A stretch of 43,331 bases of DNA, taken from Acidobacteriota bacterium (GTDB lineage Bacteria; Acidobacteriota; Thermoanaerobaculia; Multivoradales; Multivoraceae). The notes under the pieces are model-generated. The model searched no databases and was not told where the DNA came from. It saw only the letters and a program-made list of their open reading frames with translations. Below, in pieces: positions 15,452 to 23,492 of this stretch. Positions within the stretch are counted from its first letter, which is position 1; the number at the start of each line of letters is the position of its first letter. The stretch is from NCBI GenBank assembly GCA_003388555.1, contig QQVD01000064.1:1-43331 (forward strand), given 5' to 3'. The translations under genes and the position numbers were made by a program.

Positions 15452-17827
15452 ATGGACCTGCCGAGACTCCTCAACCCGGAACAGATCGCCGCGGTCACCT
15501 TCGGCGACGGGCCGCAGCTGGTGCTCGCCGGCGCCGGCTCCGGCAAGACCCGGGTGATCACCCACCGCATCGCCTGGCTGATCGCCGAGCGCGGGGTGGA
15601 GCCGTACCGCATCGCCGCGGTGACCTTCACCAACAAGGCCGCCGGCGAGATGCGCGAGCGGGTGGATCGGCTGCTCGGCCTGCCCGAGGGGGCTCGCTCC
15701 GAGGTCTTCGTCGGCACCTTCCACCGCTTCGCGCTCCGCCTGCTGCGCCGCTACGGCGAACGGGTCGGCGTGTCGCCCGGCTTCAGCATCCTCGACACCC
15801 AGGACCAACTGGCGCTGATGAAGCGCGCCATCGAGGACGAGGACCTCGATCCCTCGACGGTGACGCCGCGCGCGGTGCTCAGCGCGGTCAGTGACGCCAA
15901 GAACCGGCTGATCGGCCCGGGTCGCTTCGCCAGCGAGGCCAGCGGCTTCTTCGAGACCCGCGCCGCGCGCGCCTTCCACCGCTACCAGAAGCTGCTGCGC
16001 CAGGCCAACGGTGTCGACTTCGACGACATGATCGCGCTCGCGGTGCAGCTGCTCGAGCAGGAGGAGGTGCTGCGCCAACGCATGCAGCGGCGCCTGCGCT
16101 ACCTGCTGGTCGACGAGTTCCAGGACACCAACTTCGCCCAGCTGCGTCTGGTCGAGCTGGCGATCGGTGCCGGCGGCAGCCTCACCGCCGTCGGCGACGA
16201 GGACCAGAGCATCTACCGCTGGCGCGGCGCCGAGCTCGACAACATCCTGCGCTTCGAGGATGCCTTCCCGGGCGCCACCGTGCACAAGCTGGAGCGCAAC
16301 TACCGGTCGACCCAGAACATCCTCGACGCGTCGGGCGCCCTGGTCTCCAACAACGAGCAGCGCCGCGGCAAGCGCCTGTGGACCGACCACGGGCCGGGGG
16401 AGCGGATCGCGCTGCACTACGCCGGCGACGAAGGCGACGAGGCGCGCTGGATCGCCGCCCGCATGCGCCAGCTGCACGACTCCTACACCTGGACCGAGAT
16501 GGCCATCCTGGTGCGCACCAACGCCCAGACACGCGCCCTCGAGGACGAGCTGCTGCGCCAGCGCATCCCTTACAGCCTGGTGGCCGGGGTGCGCTTCTAC
16601 GAGCGCGCCGAGATCAAGGACCTGGTCGCCTACCTGCGGGTGCTGCGCAACCCACGCGACAACCTGTCGCTGCGCCGCATCCTCAACCAGCCGCCGCGCG
16701 GCATCGGCAAGGCGACCGCCCAGGCCCTGTTCGAGGAGGCCGAGGCGATGGGGAGCGCGCTCTGGGACGCCCTGCGCTTCGCCCGCCTGCGCGGCGTCTC
16801 GCAGCGTGGGCGCAGCGCCCTGCTGCGCTTTCGCGAGCTGATCGAGCAGCTGCGCACCCTCGCCGCGACGCAGGACCTGCCGACGGTGCTGCAGGAGGTG
16901 ATCGAGGCCACCGGCTACGCGCGGCTGCTCAGCAAGGACGACGCCGACGCGCAGGCGCGGCTGGAGAACGTGCGCGAGTTCCTCTCGGCGGCGCAGGAGT
17001 TCAACGAGGACGCCGGCGCCACCGATCTGCCGGCGCTCGTCGGTTCGATCGGCGCCCTCGAGGCGCCGCCGCGCCGCGACCCCGATCCGGGGGACGACGA
17101 GGAGGACGGCGACGACGCCTCGCCGCTCGGCCCCGAGGAGGACTCCGATCCCCTCACCATGTTCCTCGACTACGTCTCCCTGGTCAGCGACATCGACGGC
17201 CTGCAGACCGACGCAGGAGTCTCGGTGATGACCCTGCACAGCGCCAAGGGGCTCGAGTTCCCGGTGGTCTTCGTCGCCGGTCTCGAGGACGGGCTGCTGC
17301 CTCACTTCAACTCGCAGGCGCCCGAAGAGCTCGAGGAGGAGCGCCGGCTGCTCTACGTCGGGATGACCCGCGCCGAACGGCGGCTGCATCTGACCAGCTG
17401 CTCGCGCCGCCGTATCGCCGGTCGCTACCAGGACCAGGAGCCGTCGCCCTTCCTGCCCGAGCTGCCCGAGGCCCAGCTGGAGATCACCGAGAGCGCCGCC
17501 CGGATGCCGCGCTACGACTCCCGTCTCACCGGGGTGCACTCCTTCTTCGGCGACCGCACGTCCGCGGCACCGGCGCCGCGCCCGACGCCGTCGAGCCTCG
17601 GCGTCGCCCCGGCGAGCGCTTCACGCGGTCGCACCTCGCCGCTGGCGCCCGCCCCCAACCCCGGCGTCGCGGTCAGGCCGCAGATGTCGGTGCGCCACCC
17701 CACCCTGGGCCGTGGCGTCGTGCTCGCGGTCGAGGGCGACGGCGACAGTGCCAAGATCACCGTCTTCTTCGATCGCAGCGGCAAGCGGCGGCTGCTCGCC
17801 AAGTACGCCGGGCTCGAGCCCGGCTGA
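15452..17827 (+). CDS. pcrA: UvrD/PcrA-type superfamily 1 DNA helicase
   Basis: A 791-residue 3'-5' helicase with the UvrD/PcrA layout. Walker A GAGSGKT is at 27-33, motif Ia is TFTNKAAGEMRER and motif II is DEFQDT at 221-226. Motif III is GDEDQSIYRWRGA, motif IV is ERNYRS, and motifs V and VI are VMTLHSAKGLEFPVVFVAG and RRLLYVGMTRAERRL. An acidic linker lies near 545-565. The C-terminal 45 residues (VRHPTLGRGVVLAVEGDG onwards) match the UvrD Tudor domain that contacts RNA polymerase. Roles of the family are nucleotide excision repair and removal of transcription or replication blocks. The ATG at 15452 gives the normal N-terminus (LNPEQIAAV), yet it has no Shine-Dalgarno sequence: the preceding 20 bases are all pyrimidine. 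Confidence 0.95.
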   Translation: MDLPRLLNPEQIAAVTFGDGPQLVLAGAGSGKTRVITHRIAWLIAERGVEPYRIAAVTFTNKAAGEMRERVDRLLGLPEGARSEVFVGTFHRFALRLLRRYGERVGVSPGFSILDTQDQLALMKRAIEDEDLDPSTVTPRAVLSAVSDAKNRLIGPGRFASEASGFFETRAARAFHRYQKLLRQANGVDFDDMIALAVQLLEQEEVLRQRMQRRLRYLLVDEFQDTNFAQLRLVELAIGAGGSLTAVGDEDQSIYRWRGAELDNILRFEDAFPGATVHKLERNYRSTQNILDASGALVSNNEQRRGKRLWTDHGPGERIALHYAGDEGDEARWIAARMRQLHDSYTWTEMAILVRTNAQTRALEDELLRQRIPYSLVAGVRFYERAEIKDLVAYLRVLRNPRDNLSLRRILNQPPRGIGKATAQALFEEAEAMGSALWDALRFARLRGVSQRGRSALLRFRELIEQLRTLAATQDLPTVLQEVIEATGYARLLSKDDADAQARLENVREFLSAAQEFNEDAGATDLPALVGSIGALEAPPRRDPDPGDDEEDGDDASPLGPEEDSDPLTMFLDYVSLVSDIDGLQTDAGVSVMTLHSAKGLEFPVVFVAGLEDGLLPHFNSQAPEELEEERRLLYVGMTRAERRLHLTSCSRRRIAGRYQDQEPSPFLPELPEAQLEITESAARMPRYDSRLTGVHSFFGDRTSAAPAPRPTPSSLGVAPASASRGRTSPLAPAPNPGVAVRPQMSVRHPTLGRGVVLAVEGDGDSAKITVFFDRSGKRRLLAKYAGLEPG

Positions 17828-17880
17828 GGCATCGCGTCGCTGCCGACACCCGTCCGCCACGTCCCCGCAAGGAGCCCCCG

Positions 17881-19305
17881 ATGAGCCCGCAGACCTCGTC
17901 CCATCCGCCGAGCGACCCCGGACGCCGCAGGGCCTGCCCGCCGTCCGCCGCCGGCTCCGCTCGCCTGGCCGCGATCGTGGCCGCGCTCGCCGGCCTGTGC
18001 ACTGGGGCCGCGTCGGCGGCCAGTGACGCCGCTGCGCTGCGCGCCGCGGTGGCGGAGTCGGCCGCCGCGATCGAGGACCGGGTGATCGCCTGGCGGCGTG
18101 ACATCCACCAGAACCCCGAGCTCGGCAACCGCGAGTTCCGCACCGCGGCCCTGGTCGCCGAGCACCTGCGTGCGACCGGGCTCGACGAGGTGCGCACCGG
18201 AATCGCCCACACCGGGGTGGTCGGAGTGCTGCGCGGCGCGCGGCCGGGACCGGTGGTCGCCCTGCGCGCCGACATGGACGCCCTGCCGGTGGAGGAGAAG
18301 GTCGACCTGCCCTTCGCCTCGCACGTCACCGCCGAGTACAACGGCCAGACGGTGCCGGTGATGCACGCCTGCGGCCACGACAACCACACCGCGATCCTGA
18401 TGGGCGTCGCCGAAGTGCTGGCGGGCCTGCGCCAGCAGCTGCCGGGCACGATGCTCTTCGTCTTCCAACCGGCCGAGGAGGGTCCGCCGGCGGGTGAGGA
18501 GGGCGGCGCCGCGATGATGCTCGCCGAAGGAGTCTTCGACGACCCGGCCCCCGAGGCGGTCTTCGGGCTGCACGTGGGCCCGGCGCCTCCCGGTCTGATC
18601 AGCTACCGCGAGCAGGGCGCGATGGCCGCCGCGGACGCGCTCGAGATCCGGGTCGTCGGTCGCCAGACCCACGGCTCCTCGCCTTGGCTCGGCGTCGACC
18701 CGATCATCGTCGCCGGCCAGATCCTGGTCGCGCTGCAGACGATCCCGTCGCGTCAGCTCGACATCACGGCCGCTCCGGCGGTGGTCACGATCGGCTCGAT
18801 CCACGGCGGCGTGCGCGGCAACATCATCCCCGACGACGTGGTGATGACCGGCACCATCCGCACCTTCGACACCGCGATGCGCGACGACCTGCTGCAGCGC
18901 ATCGAACGCACCGCGACGCGCATCGCGGAGGCGGCCGGCGCCGAGGCGACGGTGACCATCGATCCCTACGCGCCGGTGGTCTACAACCAGCCCGAGCTGG
19001 TGCGGCGCACCCTGCCGGCGCTGGTCTGGGCGGCGGGCGACGCGCGCAGGGTGGTCGAGTCGCCGCGCATCATGGGCTCCGAGGACTTCGCCTTCTTCCA
19101 GCAGCGGGTGCCGGGCTTCTACTTCATGCTCGGAGTAGCCAGGGCCGACGCCGCGCCGGGCGAGTCGGCGCCGAACCACTCGCCGTACTTCTACGCCAAC
19201 GAGGACGCGCTGATCGTCGGCGTGCGGGCGCTCGCCGCCGCGGCGACCGACTACCTGGTCGCCGCTGCGGGCGCCCAGGATGGCAGCGGAGGCGGCGACG
19301 ATTGA
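17881..19305 (+). CDS. Secreted M20-family amidohydrolase
   Basis: A 474-residue metal-dependent amidohydrolase of the M20 (amino-acid N-acyl hydrolase) family, with an N-terminal signal-like segment (hydrophobic AAIVAALAGLCTGAASA, about 30-46). Metal ligands are visible: HACGHD at 162-167 with the Cys164 and His166 type of binuclear site, the acidic pair Glu199-Glu200 in QPAEEG, FGLHVG, and SEDFAFF near the end. A dimerisation/lid domain lies between (about 245-360). It hydrolyses N-acyl amino acids or related amides, here probably in the periplasm. The ATG at 17881 has AAGGAG upstream. The stop overlaps the TTG start of the next gene, so the two are translationally coupled. Confidence 0.92.
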   Translation: MSPQTSSHPPSDPGRRRACPPSAAGSARLAAIVAALAGLCTGAASAASDAAALRAAVAESAAAIEDRVIAWRRDIHQNPELGNREFRTAALVAEHLRATGLDEVRTGIAHTGVVGVLRGARPGPVVALRADMDALPVEEKVDLPFASHVTAEYNGQTVPVMHACGHDNHTAILMGVAEVLAGLRQQLPGTMLFVFQPAEEGPPAGEEGGAAMMLAEGVFDDPAPEAVFGLHVGPAPPGLISYREQGAMAAADALEIRVVGRQTHGSSPWLGVDPIIVAGQILVALQTIPSRQLDITAAPAVVTIGSIHGGVRGNIIPDDVVMTGTIRTFDTAMRDDLLQRIERTATRIAEAAGAEATVTIDPYAPVVYNQPELVRRTLPALVWAAGDARRVVESPRIMGSEDFAFFQQRVPGFYFMLGVARADAAPGESAPNHSPYFYANEDALIVGVRALAAAATDYLVAAAGAQDGSGGGDD

Positions 19306-20294
19306 GCCCACCCGACGTCGCACCCGCCGACTGGGATCCGACCCGCTACCTCGACTTCGCCGGCGAGCGGTTGCGGCCGCTGCTCGACCTGCTGCACCGC
19401 GTGCCGCTGCGCCGGGCGGAGCGCATCGTCGACCTCGGCTGCGGCACCGGCGTCGCCCTCGCGCCGCTGGTGCGGCGCTTCCCGGCCGCTCGCATCGAAG
19501 CACTCGACAGCTCGGCGGCGATGCTCGAGCGGGCGCGCGCGCTGTGCCACGAGGATGCGGAGGGGGTCGGCCTGGCCGGCGCCGACATCCACCTCCAGCT
19601 GGCCGACATCGCTTCCTGGAGCGACGAAGAGAGCGACGACGGGCGCGACGGCGGCGGCCGCGCGTCGCAGCAGCCGCCGCGAGAGCAGCGAGAGCCCGGC
19701 TTCGACCTCGTCTTCTCCAACGCCGCCCTGCACTGGCTGGGGGGCCATCGCGAGCTGCTGCCGGCGCTGCTGCGCCGGGTCCGCCCGGGTGGCGTCCTGG
19801 CCATCCAGATGCCGAACAACTGGGCGGCGCCTTCCCACGCCGCGATGCGCCGGGTGCTGGCGACGCTCGGCACCCCTGCGGCGGCAGCGACCCTGGCCCG
19901 CCTCGAGCGCCGGCCGGTAAACGACGCCAGCGACTACGAGCGCTGGCTGGCGCCCCACTGCGCCCACCTCGACGTCTGGGAGAGCGAGTACCTGCAGCGC
20001 CTGCGCGCCGCGCCGGCCGGTGACCAGGGAGACGCTCCCGAGACGACCCGCTCGGCGGTCTTCGAGTGGGTGCGCAGCACGGCACTGCGGCCGGTGGAGG
20101 CGGCGCTGGCGCAGGACCCGGCGGCGTGGCGGACGTTCTGCGAGCGCTACGACGCGCTGCTGCGCCAGGCCTACCCGAGCCGCGACGACGGGATCACCCC
20201 GTTCCCGTTCCGCCGCCTCTTCCTGGTCGCGGTCCGCAGCGGAGGGTCGTCGGCGACGGACAGCGAGGGGCCTCGCGAGCCGCCGCGGCGATAG
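19302..20294 (+). CDS. SAM-dependent methyltransferase (Tam-like)
   Basis: A 330-residue class I methyltransferase resembling trans-aconitate methyltransferase. Motif I is DLGCGTG (44-50). The acidic motif II is EALDSSAAML, and FDLVFSNAALHWL is the Tam/UbiE-like motif that precedes the cap helix. The VRPGGVLAIQMPNN segment matches Tam closely. E. coli Tam is 252 residues; the extra length here includes a charged low-complexity insertion before motif III (SDEESDDGRDGGG...) and a longer C-terminus. The start is TTG at 19302, overlapping the M20 stop and preceded by GGAGG at a nine-base spacing. The substrate cannot be fixed from sequence; coupling to a peptidase is suggestive but no more. Confidence 0.8.
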   Translation: MSPPDVAPADWDPTRYLDFAGERLRPLLDLLHRVPLRRAERIVDLGCGTGVALAPLVRRFPAARIEALDSSAAMLERARALCHEDAEGVGLAGADIHLQLADIASWSDEESDDGRDGGGRASQQPPREQREPGFDLVFSNAALHWLGGHRELLPALLRRVRPGGVLAIQMPNNWAAPSHAAMRRVLATLGTPAAAATLARLERRPVNDASDYERWLAPHCAHLDVWESEYLQRLRAAPAGDQGDAPETTRSAVFEWVRSTALRPVEAALAQDPAAWRTFCERYDALLRQAYPSRDDGITPFPFRRLFLVAVRSGGSSATDSEGPREPPRR

Positions 20295-20385
20295 CATCCA
20301 CCGGATCGGGCACGAGACGTCCCCACCGCCGCAAGTCGCCGCAGGCCCGTCCGCTACCCGGCCCAGCACTCCAGGAGGCCACGAG

Positions 20386-21657
20386 ATGCACCACCGCACC
20401 GCGATCGAAGTACCCGCCGAACCCGGCCTCCGCCGACACGTGCCGCGACTGCTGCCGGTCGCCGTGCTCACGCTGGCGGCTTGCGCCGTGCAGTCCGACC
20501 CGGCCCAGATCGAGTTCCTCCTCCGGCAGCAGCTGATCGGCGCCCAGCCCGGCGACGTGATCGAGATCCCCGAGGGCACCTTCCGCTTCGACCGCAGCCT
20601 CACCCTGAGCGCCGACGGCGTCACCATCCGCGGCGCCGGCATGGACCGCACCATCCTCTCGTTCCAGGGCCAGCAGCAGGGCGCCGAGGGACTGCTGGTC
20701 AACGCCAGCGACTTCACCCTCGAGGACCTGGCGATCGAGGACACCGTCGGCGACGCGCTGAAGGTCAACGAGGGCCGCAACGTGGTGCTGCGACGGGTGC
20801 GGGCGGAGTGGACCGGCGGACCGAAGCGCGAGAACGGCGCCTACGGCCTCTACCCGGTGCAGGTGGAGAACCTCCTGGTCGAGGAGTGCGTCGCGATCGG
20901 CGCCTCCGACGCCGGCATCTACGTCGGGCAGTCGAAGAACGTCGTCGTGCGCAACAACCGCGCCGAGTACAACGTGGCCGGCATCGAGATCGAGAACACG
21001 ATCGGCGCCGACGTGTACGGCAACGTGGCGACGAACAACACCGGCGGCATCCTGGTCTTCAACATGCCCTCGATCCCGGTCGAGGGTCACAGCACCCGCG
21101 TCTACGGCAACACCGTCGCTGCGAACAACACCGCCAACTTCGCCCCCGAGGGCACCGCGGTCGCCAGCGTGCCGGCCGGCTCCGGAGTGGTGATCAACTC
21201 GAACGACCGGGTCGAGATCTTCGACAACGACATCCGCGACAACCAGACCGCCAACGTCATCATCGCCAGCTACTTCTCCACCGGCTACTACGGCGAGCGC
21301 GAGGAGGCGGAGGAGTACGACCCGTACCCCGAGACCCTCTACATCCACGGCAACCGTTTCTCCGGCGGCGGCGACGCGCCCGACGGCGAGGATCTCGAGC
21401 AGCTGCGCCTGGCCGCCTTCGGCGAGCAGGGGCGTCTGCCGCACATCATCTGGGACGGCTTCACCAACCCCGAGAAGCTCGAGGGCGAGTGGCTGGCGCC
21501 GGCCTACGCGCTCTGTGTCGGGCAGGAGGACGCGCAGCTGTTCGACGTCGACGGGCCGAACGGCTACGCCGCTCCACGCTTCGTCGAGGCGGCGAGCCGG
21601 TGCACGCACGAGCCGCTGCCGGCCGTGGAGCTGGCGCCGCCCCTGCCGCAGACCTGA
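20386..21657 (+). CDS. Parallel beta-helix lipoprotein (two-gene module, part 1)
   Basis: A 423-residue exported protein. A signal sequence ends in the lipobox LAAC, so it is probably lipidated. It starts with a pectate-lyase-like opening (GDVIEIPEGTFRFDRSLTLSADGVTIRGAG). About eight coils of a right-handed beta-helix follow, rich in Asn ladders (VVVRNNRAEYNV, DVYGNVATNNTGGILV, VEIFDNDIRDNQTANV). It matches what I know of the family described as a beta-helix protein that regularly occurs beside a second exported protein, and that partner type is the next gene (TGATG overlap). The function of that pair is, to my knowledge, unassigned. AGGAGG precedes the ATG at 20386. Confidence 0.85.
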   Translation: MHHRTAIEVPAEPGLRRHVPRLLPVAVLTLAACAVQSDPAQIEFLLRQQLIGAQPGDVIEIPEGTFRFDRSLTLSADGVTIRGAGMDRTILSFQGQQQGAEGLLVNASDFTLEDLAIEDTVGDALKVNEGRNVVLRRVRAEWTGGPKRENGAYGLYPVQVENLLVEECVAIGASDAGIYVGQSKNVVVRNNRAEYNVAGIEIENTIGADVYGNVATNNTGGILVFNMPSIPVEGHSTRVYGNTVAANNTANFAPEGTAVASVPAGSGVVINSNDRVEIFDNDIRDNQTANVIIASYFSTGYYGEREEAEEYDPYPETLYIHGNRFSGGGDAPDGEDLEQLRLAAFGEQGRLPHIIWDGFTNPEKLEGEWLAPAYALCVGQEDAQLFDVDGPNGYAAPRFVEAASRCTHEPLPAVELAPPLPQT

Positions 21658-22973
21658 TGCCCGGCGCCGATCCCCGCCGCGGCGGTGGCGCCGTTGCCGC
21701 GGCCGGGCTCCGCTGGCCTGCCGGCGTCACTGCTTCCGCTCTCGCCCTGGCGGTCGCTGTCGCCGGCGGCTGCGCCCGGCCGCCGCAGGGCGTGGTGTTC
21801 CACGCCGGCGAGGCCCCGGCGAAGCTCTCCCAGTGGAACCTCTTCACGCGCAGCGGCACTCGCCTGGTGCCTTCCCCGGGAGTGCTGCCCTACGAGCTCA
21901 ACTCGCCGCTCTTCTCCGACCACGCCCACAAGCTGCGCACGGTGTGGATGCCCGACGGCGTCGCGGCGCCGTACCACGACTCCGACGTCCTCGACCTGCC
22001 GGTCGGCACGGTGCTGAGCAAGACCTTCTACTACCCCCTGGCGAGCTCTTCGGAGGGCTCTGCGGAGGGCTCGGCGGAGGGCTCGGCGCGGAGCTCTGGC
22101 GCGGCGCTCGCGGTGCTGGCCTCGCGGCCCGGCGAGCCGGCCCCCTCACCGCTCGAGGATCTGGGCGCCGTCGTGCTGCTCGAGACCCGACTGCTGGTGC
22201 GCCACGCCGACGGCTGGGACGCGCTGCCCTACGTGTGGAACGCCGAGCAGACCGAGGCGCGGCTGACCATGGTCGGCGCCGCCTTCGATCTCGAGCTCGC
22301 GCCGACGACCACGGGCGGCGGGCCCGGTGGCACTGGCGCCGACGCCGAAGCCCTGCGCTACTTCGTGCCCGACCGCAACCAGTGCGGCGGCTGCCACGTC
22401 ACCGACCACTCCTCCGGCGCCCTGCAGCCGATCGGCATCCGCGCCCGCCACCTCGACCGCGCCGCACCGGCGTCGCCGGCAGCGCCGCCCGGCGCCGCGG
22501 ACCAGCTGACGCTGTGGCACCTCGAGGGCTATCTCGAAGGGCTGCCCGCGAGCGGGCGCGGCACACCCGCGGCGGTGTGGTGGGACACCGACCAGCCGCT
22601 CGAGAGCCGCGCCCGCGCCTACCTCGACATCAACTGCGCCCACTGCCACAACCCGGCCGGCGCCGCCGACACCTCGGGGCTGCTGCTCGACGCCGACGCC
22701 GGGCTCGAGGCGATGGGCCGCTGCAAGCCACCGATCGCGGCCGGGCGCGGCACCGGCGACAGGCGCTTCTCGATCGTGCCGGGAGATGCGGAGGCCTCGA
22801 TCCTGCTCTTCCGCATGCGCTCGAGGGACCCGGGAGTCGCGATGCCGGAGCTCGGCCGCTCCACCGTGCACCACGAGGGGGCGGCGCTGATCGCCGAGTG
22901 GATCGACTCGATGCAGGGTGACTGCGGTCACACCAGGGCCGGCGTCACCGGCACCCTGCGCACCGGCGGCTGA
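21657..22973 (+). CDS. Diheme cytochrome c lipoprotein (two-gene module, part 2)
   Basis: A 438-residue exported protein with a hydrophobic signal ending AGGC (Cys39, probably lipidated). Two haem-binding CxxCH motifs are present: C243-G-G-C-H247 and C327-A-H-C-H331. A likely axial Met396 lies in AMPELGRS. The N-terminal 230 residues are beta-rich and contain the conserved opening LPYELNSPLFSDHAHK with VWMPDG. This layout fits the uncharacterised HNE_0200/SO2930-type family of paired exported proteins. Its ATG overlaps the beta-helix gene stop, so the two are translated together. A 12-bp repeat at 22053-22088 adds the tract EGSA three times. It should act in electron transfer or redox chemistry on an unknown envelope substrate. 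Confidence 0.87.
   Translation: MPGADPRRGGGAVAAAGLRWPAGVTASALALAVAVAGGCARPPQGVVFHAGEAPAKLSQWNLFTRSGTRLVPSPGVLPYELNSPLFSDHAHKLRTVWMPDGVAAPYHDSDVLDLPVGTVLSKTFYYPLASSSEGSAEGSAEGSARSSGAALAVLASRPGEPAPSPLEDLGAVVLLETRLLVRHADGWDALPYVWNAEQTEARLTMVGAAFDLELAPTTTGGGPGGTGADAEALRYFVPDRNQCGGCHVTDHSSGALQPIGIRARHLDRAAPASPAAPPGAADQLTLWHLEGYLEGLPASGRGTPAAVWWDTDQPLESRARAYLDINCAHCHNPAGAADTSGLLLDADAGLEAMGRCKPPIAAGRGTGDRRFSIVPGDAEASILLFRMRSRDPGVAMPELGRSTVHHEGAALIAEWIDSMQGDCGHTRAGVTGTLRTGG
22053..22088 (+). repeat. Three tandem 12-bp units in the cytochrome gene
   Basis: GAGGGCTCTGCG, then GAGGGCTCGGCG twice, encode EGSA-EGSA-EGSA at residues 133-144. They keep the frame and differ at one base. Confidence 0.85.
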
Positions 22974-23003
22974 CCGCCCACACGAAGCGAGGAGACAGCC
23001 TCG

Positions 23004-23369
23004 ATGCCACGTCACGTCACCCAACCCACCATCGTCGCCGCCGCGGGCAACAAGCCGAAGACCATCGCCGAGCTCGTCGGCCGGCTGAACACCGGAGACG
23101 AGCAGGTCAGCGTCGCCCGCATGAGCTCTCCCGAAGGATGGGTCGAGCCCGGTCAGCGGCCGGCGTTCCGCGAGATCACGGTGGTCATCGCCGGCACGCT
23201 GCGGGTCGAGAGCGAGGAGGGCGCGATCGAGGTCGGCGCCGGTGAGGCGGTGATCAGCGAGCCCGGCGAGTGGGTGCGCTACAGCTCGCCGCGGGCCGGC
23301 GGCGCCGAGTACGTCGCCATCTGCCTGCCCGCCTTCTCGCCGCAGACCGTGCACCGCGACGACGACTGA
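23004..23369 (+). CDS. Small cupin-fold protein without metal-binding histidines
   Basis: A 121-residue single-domain cupin. The beta-barrel pattern is visible: PAFREITVVIAGTLRVES (cupin motif 1 region), IEVGAGEAVISEPGEWVRYSSP (turn and motif 2) and AEYVAICLPAFSPQTVHRDDD at the end. The His-x-His of motif 1 is missing (PAFRE instead), and motif 2 has Arg-Tyr where His is usual, so a standard metal site is unlikely. It has no signal peptide. GAGGAG precedes the ATG. It follows the cytochrome gene by 30 bp on the same strand and may be in that operon. Its role is unknown; ligand binding or sensing are options. Confidence 0.78.
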   Translation: MPRHVTQPTIVAAAGNKPKTIAELVGRLNTGDEQVSVARMSSPEGWVEPGQRPAFREITVVIAGTLRVESEEGAIEVGAGEAVISEPGEWVRYSSPRAGGAEYVAICLPAFSPQTVHRDDD

Positions 23370-23478
23370 ACGCCGCGCCCGACGCTCTGCGGCAAGGTCC
23401 GTCGTCCCGCCGTTCACCGCGCCGGCGCACGGCCTCCGACACCCGCGCCGACCCTCCCGGAGCGCGCCACGGCGCTGC

Positions 23479-23484
23479 TACGAT
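23479..23484 (+). promoter_or_regulatory. Candidate -10 close to the VWA gene start
   Basis: TACGAT within TGCTACGAT fits an extended -10. It lies nine bases before the ATG at 23493, so transcription from it would yield a nearly leaderless message. The preceding 12-mer (23471-23482) is identical to the one before rpiB. Confidence 0.35.
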
Positions 23485-23492
23485 CAAGGATC

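Noticed and set aside
15176-17539. Open frame of about 787 codons on the minus strand opposite the helicase
   Set aside because: It is a shadow of the pcrA gene, which has every SF1 helicase motif; the antisense product has no recognisable domain.
17512-20085. Open frame of about 857 codons on the minus strand opposite the M20 and methyltransferase genes
   Set aside because: It spans two well-supported plus-strand genes, and its translation is compositionally biased.
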